Source: Acanthochlamys bracteata
Taxonomy: Eukaryota > Streptophyta > Magnoliopsida > Pandanales > Velloziaceae
DNA length: 64,000 nucleotides
NCBI GenBank assembly: GCA_019914995.1
Contig: CM034135.1
Location: 1,862,501-1,926,500 of the forward strand
Reading direction: 5' to 3'
Position numbers and translations under genes: made by a program. Shown here piece by piece: positions 12,053-22,799 of this stretch; position 1 is the stretch's first letter, and the number at the start of each line of letters is the position of its first letter. Under the pieces are notes generated by a model. That model had not been told where the DNA came from. It was given only the letters and a program-made list of their open reading frames with translations, and did not search any database.

Positions 12053-12576
12053 TGCCTTATGGTGATCAATCTTGGACAAGAGAGGAATCCTTTCGCCTTT
12101 CTGGTACAATTTCTTGGAGCAACATTCCCGTTGTATCTATTTGATTTCTTTTTTCTGTTAATTGTTTTTAAAAGGTTTAAAGACTTCATTGAGATTCATT
12201 GGATAAAATTCTACAGGAAGTGTTAATTAGTTCAATTGTATTTTGTCATGTTTCTGATTTTTTTTATTTTTCCTGTTGAGAATTTCTCAATGAAAACGCT
12301 CTAAGCGATATGTTTCTTCCCGCTCTTTTCAATTTTTCGTAATTTTTAGCACCCTCTGTGTTTCTTGATCAATGAAATTCTAAAAGAATAAAAAAGAAAT
12401 TTTCATGAAGCGTTACTTAAATGTCTTCTTGGTATAAGAAAACAGAGAATTTTTATTGCTTCTTTCTACTAAAGATTTTAAACTTCTTAGATTACCATTA
12501 ACAGAGACTCACCTTTCACTCTGGTTTTATTTTGCTGTCTCACTCAATCAACCAGCATACAAGTTTATTTGATTCG
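12053..12576. other. Shared 3' region of two converging genes
   Basis: It contains the 3' UTR of the F-box gene (+) and of the alpha-glucosidase gene (-). AATAAA-like signals occur, for example 'agaataaaaaag' near 12384 on the plus strand. No ORF of interest was found. Confidence 0.6.
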
Positions 12577-15504
12577 CTAGTGAATTTCTTGCTTGAGCTG
12601 AAGTTTCTCTCCCATGGCCTGTGACATGTTAACTATCCTAACCATAGTAAAGCTTCCTTCATGTCTGTACTCCACATTGCCGTTCATCTCAACTCCATTC
12701 CATTCCATTCTAGAGATTTTTGTTGATGATATCTGGTTCTGCGTCAGTCCTAGGTAGGTGATCTTAGTCACTGTCAGGTTTTGATCCAATACAAATGTTC
12801 CGTTTACGATCTCGGATTTGATTCTGACTGTCTGATTAGCGTCAACCTCGGTGCTAAAGTTCACTAAACTCCATTCATTTTTGTTCTCTCCGGCCATCTC
12901 CACCGTCTCTCCGTCATCAATGAACACTTGCCCTGTCGCTGTTTGGATATCGTCGAGCAGGACTATTAGCTCAAAACTGTTCATTCTCGACGCTCCAGTT
13001 GTGTTAGCAGGTTCTTGTGTGACCAAAATCCGGCCTGCCCTTGCATGTACATTTATTGTGTCCTCTGGCGCGGGCAATGTGACTCGTTCGCCGGAGTTTG
13101 TGATAATGGATTGTGAGTAGTTGAAGAGATTAAACCAGGTTCCTTTAGGGAAGTAGGCGTCAACTGACGTTGCTCCCTGTGTTAGCACCGGTGATACTAG
13201 AACGGTGTCTCCAATCATGAACTGAGTATCTATGCCGTAAGTTTGGATATCATCTGGGAATGAGAAGAATAGCGGCCTTGCGATCGGAGTTCCTTTAGTA
13301 TGGGCTTCGTACATCAGCGTGTAGAAGTACGGTAGCAGACGGTAACGGAGTCCAAGCGCTTTCTTGGCAGCTACGGTGACCGAGTCCCAGATGTAGAGTT
13401 CTCTTCTGATAGTTTCTATCGCTGAGTGGTCCCTTGAGAAAGGGTAGAATGCCCCTAACTGAATCCAACGGCGGCACAACTCTTCTGTACTGTTCCCACT
13501 GAAGCCGCAGATATCCGCACCAACCATTGGAATGCCGAACAATCCAAAGCTTAGGATCGACGGTATAGAGTAACCAATATCATTCCATGTCGCAGCATTA
13601 TCCCCAGTCCAGTGTGCAGTATACTTGCCGGAACCAACAAACGTCGACCGGCTTAGCACGAACGGCCTTTTACCAGTGTCCTTGATCAAGGCTTCACGGG
13701 TCGCCTTTGCCTCAAGGAGTCCAAACAAGTTGTGGACGTCGTACTCTGTCAGGTTACCGTAATGTAAAACGGAAGCAGGAATCGTCCTTAGGCCAATCGG
13801 TTGCCGTGAGTTGGCGTTGTTGATAGCGTAAGGAGGTGTATCGAGATCGTTCAACGGCGGTGAGGTGATGAAGTTGGAGATCTCGTTCATGTCGATCCAT
13901 AGCCCGTCAACAGGCAACGTTCGACGGAATATTGCAATCTCATTGCTCCAGAAATCGGCTGCTTCCGGATTGAAGAAGTCCGGGAAGTAAGTAATTCCAG
14001 GCCAAACTTTTCCAAGATAGTTCGTCCCGTTACTCTTCAGGAAGATGTCTTTTTGGATTCCTCTCAGGTAAGTCTCGTATGTTTCGTTCACACTGATACC
14101 TGTATAGAACATTCCATAAGGCATTTTCTTATTTGTAATGATCTCAATGTTTCGTACTGTTACGATTATTCTGTTCATCACCTGGATCGAGAATGACGAC
14201 GTATTTCTGACCGTTCTGGTGAAGCTGTTTAACGAAAGTAATCATCTTGTCTGCCGGAAAGTTTACAGGGTCGAGAGTGAAGTCCTTGTATGCGTCCATG
14301 TAGTCGATATCGGTCCACATTACTTCTAAAGGAATTCCTGCTTTAGCATAGCCGGCGACGACTCCTTCGAGATCCTCCACATTCTTGTACCCATATCGAC
14401 TCTGATGAAAACCTGCAGAAAACATCATTATACTATTTAGCAAGGTTATCGTTATCACTCATGGTAGATTCTACTCAAGTTGATAGTATTTACCGAAAGA
14501 CCAGTACGGCATAGGAGCTGGCCGGCCGATCAGCTCAGTGTACTGCTCGATAACAGACGCCGGAGAAGGTCCGGCGAAGAAGTAGAAATCCAATACTCCT
14601 CCTATAACCTTATACGTAATACTTGATCCTCCATACAGAACATCCATGCCATTGCTGTTGAGCAGTAGAACTCCATGAGCAAAACCCTTCGGCGAATCGC
14701 TAGCGGGCGGAGAAGACCGAATGTCCATGTAAAACGGATGGGAACCGTAAAGGTTCACGTCGGCGTTCATCGCGCCAATATCAAAGTTCCATAAAGTGAA
14801 GTTATCGCCGGGAGTTAACCTGAACGTTTTCTTGGTGTGCTCACCGAGGCCGTAGAGTGAAGCTTTAGTGCCCGGAAGAAGAGAAGAGATTTCGATATAA
14901 CGGTCTTTGAAAACAAGACCGGGACCGGTGGCAGGAGTTTCGAAGAGCTTGTCGCGAGTAGAGTTACGGTAAACGGAGAATCCGAACGGAGCAGTGGGAC
15001 GTAGATTGAAAATCAAGTCTCCGGCTACCGTTGAAATTGTGTAGTTGTTCTTCAACGGTGAAGATGAAATGGAACTTGTTGCTGAAGTAGTGTTGCTGAT
15101 AGCTTCTTTTCTCGGTATGACCTCTTGTGGGATTTCCCACCGTTTGCTTTTCGAGTCTGTAATTCGAACTCGAAGACGATCTTGCGTTTCAAAACTGCAA
15201 ATCAAAATCATCTTGTAATAAAACATTTATACGAAAAATTCTTGAAGTATATATGTATTGGCATATATGTAGAGATATATAAATCAATTTACCTAGCAAA
15301 GAAATCTAGGTTTTCAATATCGGGACCGTAAATGGAGGATTTTTGCAGTAACCGGAGAGTCGCCGTTAACGAATTTCCTGCTGGAGAAACGTTGTCGATA
15401 ACATAGCCGTAGCCAGCTGGTGCACCATCTTGTTGATCACCATGAACAAACATAAGAACAAAGACAATGAAAACGAATGGAAGCAGAAGGTGAGAAGCTT
15501 TCAT
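12577..15504 (-). CDS. Secreted GH31 alpha-glucosidase
   Basis: Glycoside hydrolase family 31 enzyme releasing glucose from the non-reducing ends of alpha-glucans; the plant members are apoplastic or vacuolar. Exons (minus strand): 15293-15504, 14494-15194, 14182-14412, 12577-14099, giving 888 residues. The ATG at 15504 starts [10 protein letters not shown], a hydrophobic signal peptide of about 25 residues; no ATG lies further upstream in frame. The catalytic nucleophile is in [11 protein letters not shown] (Asp about 451), with [11 protein letters not shown] and FSRDHS downstream, all intact. Several NxS/T sites suggest glycosylation. An 82-bp intron (14100-14181) splits the motif [12 protein letters not shown] and explains the apparent frame break there. 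Immediately upstream, the first exon and its promoter are repeated twice more. Closest in layout to Arabidopsis AGLU1-type enzymes. Confidence 0.95.
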
Positions 15505-17143
15505 GGTGATTGGCAAATGATATTGTCAACTACTAGATCGTGAGTGAAGCAAGTAGCTATCTAATTTATATTGAATAGTTTACACGCAATTATTTTGAGG
15601 AATTGAATTAAAGTATTTATTTAGACTATTTAATTTATATTGAATAGATTTTTCTTCTGGATAAACGTTGACGTTGTCGATAATATAGCCGTAGAGGGCT
15701 GGTGCACTATCTTGTTGATCACCATCAACAAACATAAGAACAAATACGATAAAACGAATGGAAGCAGAAGGTGAGAAGCTTTCATAGTGATTGGCAAATG
15801 ATATTGGTCAACTACTAGATCATGAGTGAATCAAGTAGCTATCCAATTTATATTGAATAGTTTTGTGGATGAATTGAATTGGTGTTCGTTATCAGACACA
15901 CAATTGTTATAAGGAATTGAATTAAAATATTTATTTAGACTACTTAATTTATTTTAAATAGATTTTCCTGCTGGATAAATGTTGACGTTGTCGACAACAT
16001 AGCCGTAGCTAGGAGTGCCAATATAGGTTGATGGATAAGTTTCAGATCGACCTATTTAATAATCGGGTCAAATTTGTTCAATTCTAATCCAACTCATAAA
16101 TTTATACGGGTCAAAATTGTCAACTCTAACCCAACCTATTAATAATCGGATCAAATTCGGGTCGACCCATTTAATAATTAAAATTATTAATTATTAATTA
16201 TATATTTTTAAGCTTTAGTGAAATTATAAGATCAGTTCGAATGAAAGTGCACGATATTTTTACTGATAAAATATAATTATGTCCAATAACATTCCTTAAT
16301 GTCTTCATCGGTCCTTACAATATAAAAAAATATATTATTTTTATTTTTAAAAAATATATGATAACAGCTGAAATTTATGATTACAAATACTAGGTTAATA
16401 ATTTCGATAAAAATTTTGATAAATATATCTATCTAACAAAATTTTCATAAAAATATTTATACAAAATCTAAATTCGTCATTAAAAATACCTACATAGTAA
16501 TACTTTCGATAATATTATAATTTTCATCTTATATTATTTTACTAAGATATAAAAATAAAGAATTAACTATAAATACATTTTAATTAAATAGTTTGTAAAT
16601 AACTAGTATCGATTATTTTTATTGTGAATATTTTATTATACGGTAAAAAAAAATCAAAAATTATTCTTTCAAAAGATGACATTTCGGATTGGTAGGTCAA
16701 TTTCGGATTAACCCGGATTGATCCATTTAATAATCGGGTCAAATTTGTTCAATTCTAACCCAACCTATATATTTATACGGGTCAAATTTTTTAACCCTAA
16801 CCCTGATTAAACAGGTCGATTTTAGATCGAATTTTCGAATCGGGTCATATATTGTCACCCCTAGCCGTAGCCGACTGGTGCACTATTTTGTTGATCACCA
16901 TAAACAAACACAAGAACAAAAACGATGAAAACGAATAGAAGCAAAAGGTGAGAAGCTTTCATGGTGATTGGCAAATGATATTGGTCAACTACTAGATTAT
17001 GAGTGAAGCAAGTAGCTATCTAATTTATAGTGAATAGTTTTGCGGATAAGTTGAATTGGTGTTCGTTATCAGAGATATACAACTATTTTGAGAAATTGAG
17101 TTGGAAGTATTTATTTAGACTATTTAACTTATATTGAATAGCT
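15374..17143 (-). repeat. Triplicated 5' end of alpha-glucosidase gene
   Basis: Three tandem units each hold part of exon 1 (with the ATG and signal peptide) plus about 130 bp of upstream DNA: A 15374-15650 (the working gene), B 15651-15962, and C 15963-16009 plus 16872-17143. Landmarks repeated in order are the GTTGTCGATAACATAGCC-like block, the 'ttgttgatcacca' block, 'gagaagctttcat' (ATG complement), 'ggcaaatgatattg' and 'caagtagctatc'. Unit B keeps its ATG but has a 1-bp deletion in the signal-peptide codons. Unit C is split by the 854-bp transposon at 16010-16863. A piece of exon 2 (the 'gtgtgctcaccgaggccgta' block, also at about 14835) follows at about 17143-17175, suggesting decay of a second gene copy. 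Confidence 0.88.
16010..16863 (-). mobile_element. 854-bp non-autonomous hAT-type element, copy 2
   Basis: Reverse-complement copy of the element at 7142-7995 and exactly the same length. Its ends read TAGGAGTGCCAA and TTGTCACCCCTA, each with a few changes from the perfect TIR of copy 1. The exact 8-bp target duplication GCCGTAGC stands at 16002-16009 and 16864-16871. The interrupted target is recognisable because the uninterrupted sequence survives in the working alpha-glucosidase exon 1 (the 'catagccgtagccagctggt' stretch near 15403). No ORF of transposase type. Confidence 0.92.
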
Positions 17144-17337
17144 TTCATGGTGTGCTCACCGAGGCCGTAGAGCGGTGAGTTGATAAGACTGTGAGAAGCT
17201 TCTGTTGCTCAGGTATGAGCTTTGTGCTGGAATTGAATGCAAATGCATAGTAGTGACATAATGGAAGATAGATAAAGAGAGAAAACACCAACTTCTTCTA
17301 ATCTGGCACCACACGTTAATGAGTCGATGTGCCTAAA

Positions 17338-17592
17338 GGGGCGTTTGACTTTCCAATTTTTCAACAAAATTTTTTAATTTTTAATTATATATATTTTAAT
17401 ATATATTTTATAATTATTTAAAAATTTTATTTAAAATTTAAAAAATATATATATATTCTATATAATAATATTTTTTTATTATATTTTTTTATTATTTTTT
17501 TAAAAAATAAAAAAATAAAACTTATTTTTAAAAAAAATAAAATATTTTTATTTTAAAAAACTTTATTTTATAAGTAATCTAAAACGCAACTA
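17338..17592. mobile_element. AT-rich MITE-like repeat (family B)
   Basis: Runs from GGGGCGTTTGACTTTCC to about CTAAAACGCAACTAA, so the ends are an imperfect inverted repeat (GCGTTT-type). The body carries the family core TTTTATAATTATTTA and AATTTAAAAAATATA tracts. It lies between the alpha-glucosidase duplication and the 3' end of the NRAMP pseudogene. Confidence 0.5.
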
Positions 17593-17688
17593 ACTATGGT
17601 GATCCTCGGTAACTTCGTCAAGATCCAATGTGATGATCTGTTTTGAAAAAGCCGCATGCCTTATTCTTTCCTCGTTAAGCAGATATAA

Positions 17689-20600
17689 CTATTTATTTAG
17701 ACTCTGGAATGTCACGAGTAGCTCCGGTTTGAGCATCAGCAGGAGGTAGTAAAGGCTGGACGATGTTTCTGGTTGTCCGGATAACCGAGTAATTGTGGCC
17801 AGGTAAACGGCTATAGCAAGAAAACCAAAGATTCCTGTAAACACTTTGGAGACGATAGGCAGGCTGCTCTTCAGGAGCAATTTAACGAAGGCTGTCACAA
17901 GGTAGTAAATGTTTCTGGCCATTATCAGTGAGCCTATACACCATGTGGTTGCTGAAACCTGCGTTTAACAGAAGAAACGTATGCAAGGCACCATCATAAC
18001 CTGTGTATTGGGTATACGATCAGAGAGCTATGTTCTATGTCAGCAGCCAGACAATGGTCGCAGAGAACTTACCCCTGTTGAATTGGCATGAGAGCCCATC
18101 TTGTTCTTGCTGCTCGTAAATTTCAGAAGCGGAATGAGCGCAAAGGGAAGCTCAAAGGACAAGATCATCTGGACATATAAGTGAAACTCGTTAGCATACA
18201 TAAGACATTTATGATGATGGCTCGACATAGTTCAGCTTTTCTAAAATTATGTTCAAGCAAAGATAGGTCAATCTGTGTCTTCTTAGACTCATAAATTGGC
18301 CAAAATTATAATACTGAAGCAATGATAATCAGCTTTCCAGCCCCACTAGAGCCACCAACTATTGCCACAATCAGACTTGGGCCGATAGCAAGCAGTCTTG
18401 TTAAGAAATTCCTCAATCATGGGGTGATCCTCAGATCAAGAAATCCCTGAATGGAAGATAAATCAGATCAGTATGAGCAGAAAAATTATAAAGATAAATG
18501 TGAAATGATAATAGTTGCCATAGAGGTGTTACAACATAATGCTACAACAATTTCGACCTCCAGTATATATGTGGTATGAAGTCTCGCATAGTTAAAGTTG
18601 GCTTTTTGAGGAGATCTGGTCTTAAATTCATTATTGAAGCATTTACAGGATCAACTTCTAAAGGAGATCAAGTGGCACAAACCTGCATAACATATTGACC
18701 AGCACAGGTTCCTGTAATGGTGGAGCTTTGACCAGATGCCAGTAAAGCAATTGCAAATAGAGTTGAGCTCCATTTACCTAGGACATTCTGAAAACTCATG
18801 TATCAGAAATCCAATTCAGAAACGCAAGTCAGGTACAAAGTTTTAGAGCATGACACTGTGCATGAAAACAAAGTAAAACACCAAACAGACGGAATATTTT
18901 CAATGATATCAATTCATGTGTATATTAACAAATCCAAACGATATTAATTTAAATGTGTCCAGATGGAAATTCACACAATGTTTTAGATGGCTGAAACATA
19001 CTCTTAGCAAATGTGAGGCTTTGTTAAGATCTAGATCCTCGCAATTCCTTAAATCATCCGGATCTAGATCCCTCGACCCACAGACAGCAACCCTCACAGA
19101 AATGACTGATATGTTTATCATAAAGGCCACAGCAAGAGCAATCGCACTCTCCATAGTGTAAAAACCTGCATGCCTCCCGTGAGAAACAATGGAAGTTCGG
19201 TAAGCACCCAAATAAAAGCCTGCTGCCATATGCAAAAGATGGCTTCAAAACAAAGTAACATTAAGAGATTCCAGAATAGAAGTTCATCTGTACTCAGAGA
19301 TATAATTACTAACCACTCTTATCTCCTATTGAAGATGATACCTACTGTTTGGCATACTTAAGTATTTATACTAGTGACAAGATATTTCCGAGTACAGTTT
19401 CAAAACGTTAGCATATTTACATCAATTCCATGCACCGTGCGGGGTACTTTTCTGGATAACACCAAAGCTGAATGGAGGAAAAGGCTGTGCCTGCATGAGG
19501 GACCTAGTGAAATTGCAAAATTTACAGTATGCGAGTAGCCCTATGTGGATTGTCAAGAACCTTACGGCATAACCATGGCTCCAAGTAGGGCGATAGCAAG
19601 GCCAGTAGCACCATCTCCTTTCAGCTGAGGGACAAAGAGGCCCTTCAAAACTTCAGATGCTTTGGGCTTCGCATAACCAAGTTCAACAAAAAGCAAGTCA
19701 ACATTGAAAACACAAAAAGGCGATTAGAAACTCAAGTTTCCGTACCTGCAGCCATTGCACAAATATCATTATATATTAAAACCAAAGCCATCTAAACTAT
19801 GAATGGAATCATGAGCAGTTGGGAGACAACAACTTAGTTAAAATTGAGGATGTCCCCCAGCGATATACTGACATTTGTTCCTGCAGTGCCTGTCCTTTTA
19901 TTTTTAATTTAGTAGAAGGTTTTGAATACTCTTCCAAAGTGTCTTAGTTTAACTAAGTTACATTCTTCAACATGATATGTTATTCCCAAGTTACCATAAG
20001 CCCTAAGCATGGCTGCTATCAAGCGTCTCATATAACTGAATATTCCATCTGAAGGATGTCTTGAAAGTTTAAATCATAAGTATCAATAATCATGTTCATG
20101 ACTGGGTGAAGAAATATGTTACGTACCCCATACTGCTGTAATAGTAAAAGCATCAAAGTACTTAGGCCTGTGAAGAGAACACCACACCATACAGGAATTT
20201 TGAAGAGCATGTTCAAAGCAAAAGCTGTACCAATAACTGCAAAAAGGAGGAACAACAAGAAGCCTCATACAAAATTTCCAAGAAATTACTCAATATTTTA
20301 CTTATAACACAAGAGAATATTTCATATATTACAAGTTTACAACAATAGAGGATTTGATCCAAAAATTTCAACCAGAAAACACATTTAATTAGCATGCATT
20401 TGCTAGAATGAAAGATGTAGAAGTGATGCAACAGCTCAGTGAGTACTTCTTATTTTATCTACCATAATTCATTAAGCTTGAAAATGGTGAAGTAGCTCAA
20501 AGCATTCTAAGGTGTACCTTCAGGAATGTCACATGTGACAACAGATATCTCAGCCAGCACCCACAAAATGAAGTTGGGAACCTTGGAGTACTCTGCTCTG

Positions 20601-21780
20601 CAATGCTCAGAGAAATGCTTTCCTGTAGGAACAAAGTTGCTTTTGTCCGTAGCCCTCCATCCTGCATGAAGTGAAACAAAACTTCATTCCAAACAAAGAT
20701 GGAAGCAGACCTGTGACAACACCTATTTTGCTGCAAGTGACTGGATTACTAGATCAGCACATGATGCAACAAGTATGATCCAAGGCAACTGCCATGCAGG
20801 AAAGGATTATATCTTATCATTCACAATTGAGTATATAACAAAAGTTATTTTAAAATATAAAAGTCAAAATACCTAAGGAATCAGTATCATTGCAAATGTT
20901 TAAAAAATCAATACCAAAAGAACCAATCTTTGTGCAACTTCAAACCTAACAAAAATGAAGATTGTGTACCTCATACTTGAATTGAGCACCTGATTGCAAA
21001 TCCATTTCAACTGAATGTAAAGCAAGATTTGGGAGTAACAATTTGTGAATTCGAAGAAACTCCTTTTTTGAGAGAAAGAACAAGCACATTATCTTACAGT
21101 TTCCAGGATCAAATGTATGCAATAGAAACTAGAAATCCAGGCGCATATTGGAAAATAAGTTTTCCCAACTTTTCCTCTGTAAAAGACCATAAAACATTTA
21201 TAAAGGCATTATATACAGATTCTGAAAACTTAATATACTATTGATCAAGTACATATATGAAGATTGATTAAATTTCAGTATGAAGAGACTATTTTTGGTG
21301 CTCTAAGAAGTGTTAATTGTTTCAGATTTATGCTTCTCAGGAAATTCTTTCATAAGCAAATTAAATAATGAATAGCTGTTATATAGTATTCTTAAAAGTA
21401 ATTGATATAAGCCAAAAGGCTTAATAGGCGTTTCGTAATATCTTGTAAAGATGATTCTTTTTTGAAGTTCTTAAGATAGTAATCTTAATCAACTGACATT
21501 GTCTTTATATTGGCTGCCATGCCCTATAATTTATTGAAAGCAACTAGTCAACAACGTAGCTGCTGTGCTTTGACATGTATTGACTTTCTCGACAGCAAAT
21601 GAAGGCAAGAAATTTTAAAAGCTTTATCATCCGCTATAATGGAGATGAATAGAAACTAACCTCCAGAACATCAATCTGATCGACATCTACAGTGTCAATT
21701 AACAGAGCACTGGCACCACTTGGAGTATTTTGATTGCCATGGCTAGTAATGAACTGAGGTTGAGCAGTCCTAGCAGCCAT
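17689..21780 (-). pseudogene. NRAMP metal-ion transporter pseudogene (NRAMP1/6 type)
   Basis: Relic of a proton-coupled divalent-metal transporter. Thirteen exon-like blocks with intact splice signals follow family order: 21661-21780 (ATG, MAARTAQPQF), 21098-21176, 20970-21010, 20711-20788, 20518-20622, 20127-20236, 19566-19745, 19421-19490, 19002 to about 19175, 18683-18787, 18315-18446, 18073-18168, 17689-17958. Typical pieces include [47 protein letters not shown] and [20 protein letters not shown]. Lesions: a lost base near 21141 and an extra A in 21111-21113, the latter disrupting the DPGN metal motif; a lost base creating TAG at 20723-20725; two lost bases in exon 7 with TGA at 19698-19700; an extra T near 19165; and Trp to stop (TGA 18417-18419). 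The family MPHN motif reads MPHS. Probably non-functional; sequencing error cannot explain all of it easily, since neighbouring genes are clean. Confidence 0.85.
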
Positions 21781-22489
21781 AACTCCAATCTGAAAGGGGT
21801 TTATTATTCATCCAATATATAGCATTTCTATCACTCCATGCATTAAAGCTTTCCACTCCGCAAACAAAGAATATATGCCTATGAAAGCAAACAGGTAACC
21901 AGAAAGAAGAACAGGAACCAAAAGAGTGAACGAAAACAAAAGAAGCATATTGCATATCTTTAAAGAATGTTTTTTTTTTTTTCAAAGCTTCAATTTTAAC
22001 ATCACACATAAAGATCATCCAAACAAAGGAAGGGAATCAAAACAAACTGAAAAAGTTTGACAGTTTTGGGATATAGAGTTCCTGAAAAGAACTGAACGAA
22101 ATGCTTGAAAAATTAAGAAAGTTTATTACTTTCACAACTGTTTGGTTTTGCTAAACTAAAGTAACAGTCTCCACTCAGATCATATGACTGAAACAAAAAT
22201 TGCTTTTGAGATATTTCCTGTAGAGCCCATTGCATGGACTGATCGACTTACTTCCTAAGAACTACAACAACAACAATGACTGGAACAAAAAGAAGTTACA
22301 TAAACATGCAGAAGATTTTCCAGAAGAAAGCAAAGGAACTCTCTCAGTCTACAGGGAACTCAAACCACATACACCAATCCAGATCAACCAAGGAATCAAA
22401 ACACCAACCAAAATCAGCGGAGCGATGGATAAAAACAATTTAATAATTTTAAAAAAAGAATTTTCTATTAAAAATAAAAGAACAGAGAG

Positions 22490-22760
22490 AAAATGGCGTA
22501 CCAGCTAGCAGCGGTCGATTCGTTTCTTGGAGCAATTAGCTGCTTCAGTAAACAAACAATTTAGCCGACGGATTCTTCGGAATATTAAATACTCAACATA
22601 TCAAAAAAATATAAAATTTTTAATTCGATCGAAACAGAAATTGAGAACAGAGATCGAAAGATTAAATACATCTCTTCAATTTTATTTATTTAATTTTTTT
22701 TCCTTCTCAGCTACTGATTCCAGTAGTAAGCACTGGTTTTCTTTTCCTTTCTTGTTCTAG
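22490..22760 (-). other. Possible non-coding first exon of the NRAMP pseudogene
   Basis: On the minus strand a GT donor near 22500 (AGCTG|GTACGCC) is preceded by 5'-UTR-like sequence, and an acceptor (CTTTCAG) lies just before the ATG block at about 21790. This matches the leader-intron layout of plant NRAMP genes, but nothing in the sequence proves transcription. Confidence 0.3.
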
Positions 22761-22799
22761 ATTTCTGTAACGTGATGAATTGAAACGTTTCCCCTTTAT

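Noticed and set aside
14100..14181. Apparent frameshift in the alpha-glucosidase between ILDPG and ISVNETY
   Set aside because: An 82-bp GT-AG intron restores the frame and the conserved motif exactly, so the gene is intact.
15505..15516. Start of the alpha-glucosidase four codons further upstream (LPIT-MKAS)
   Set aside because: That extension would begin at TTG, not ATG; the first ATG in frame, at 15504, begins a normal signal peptide.
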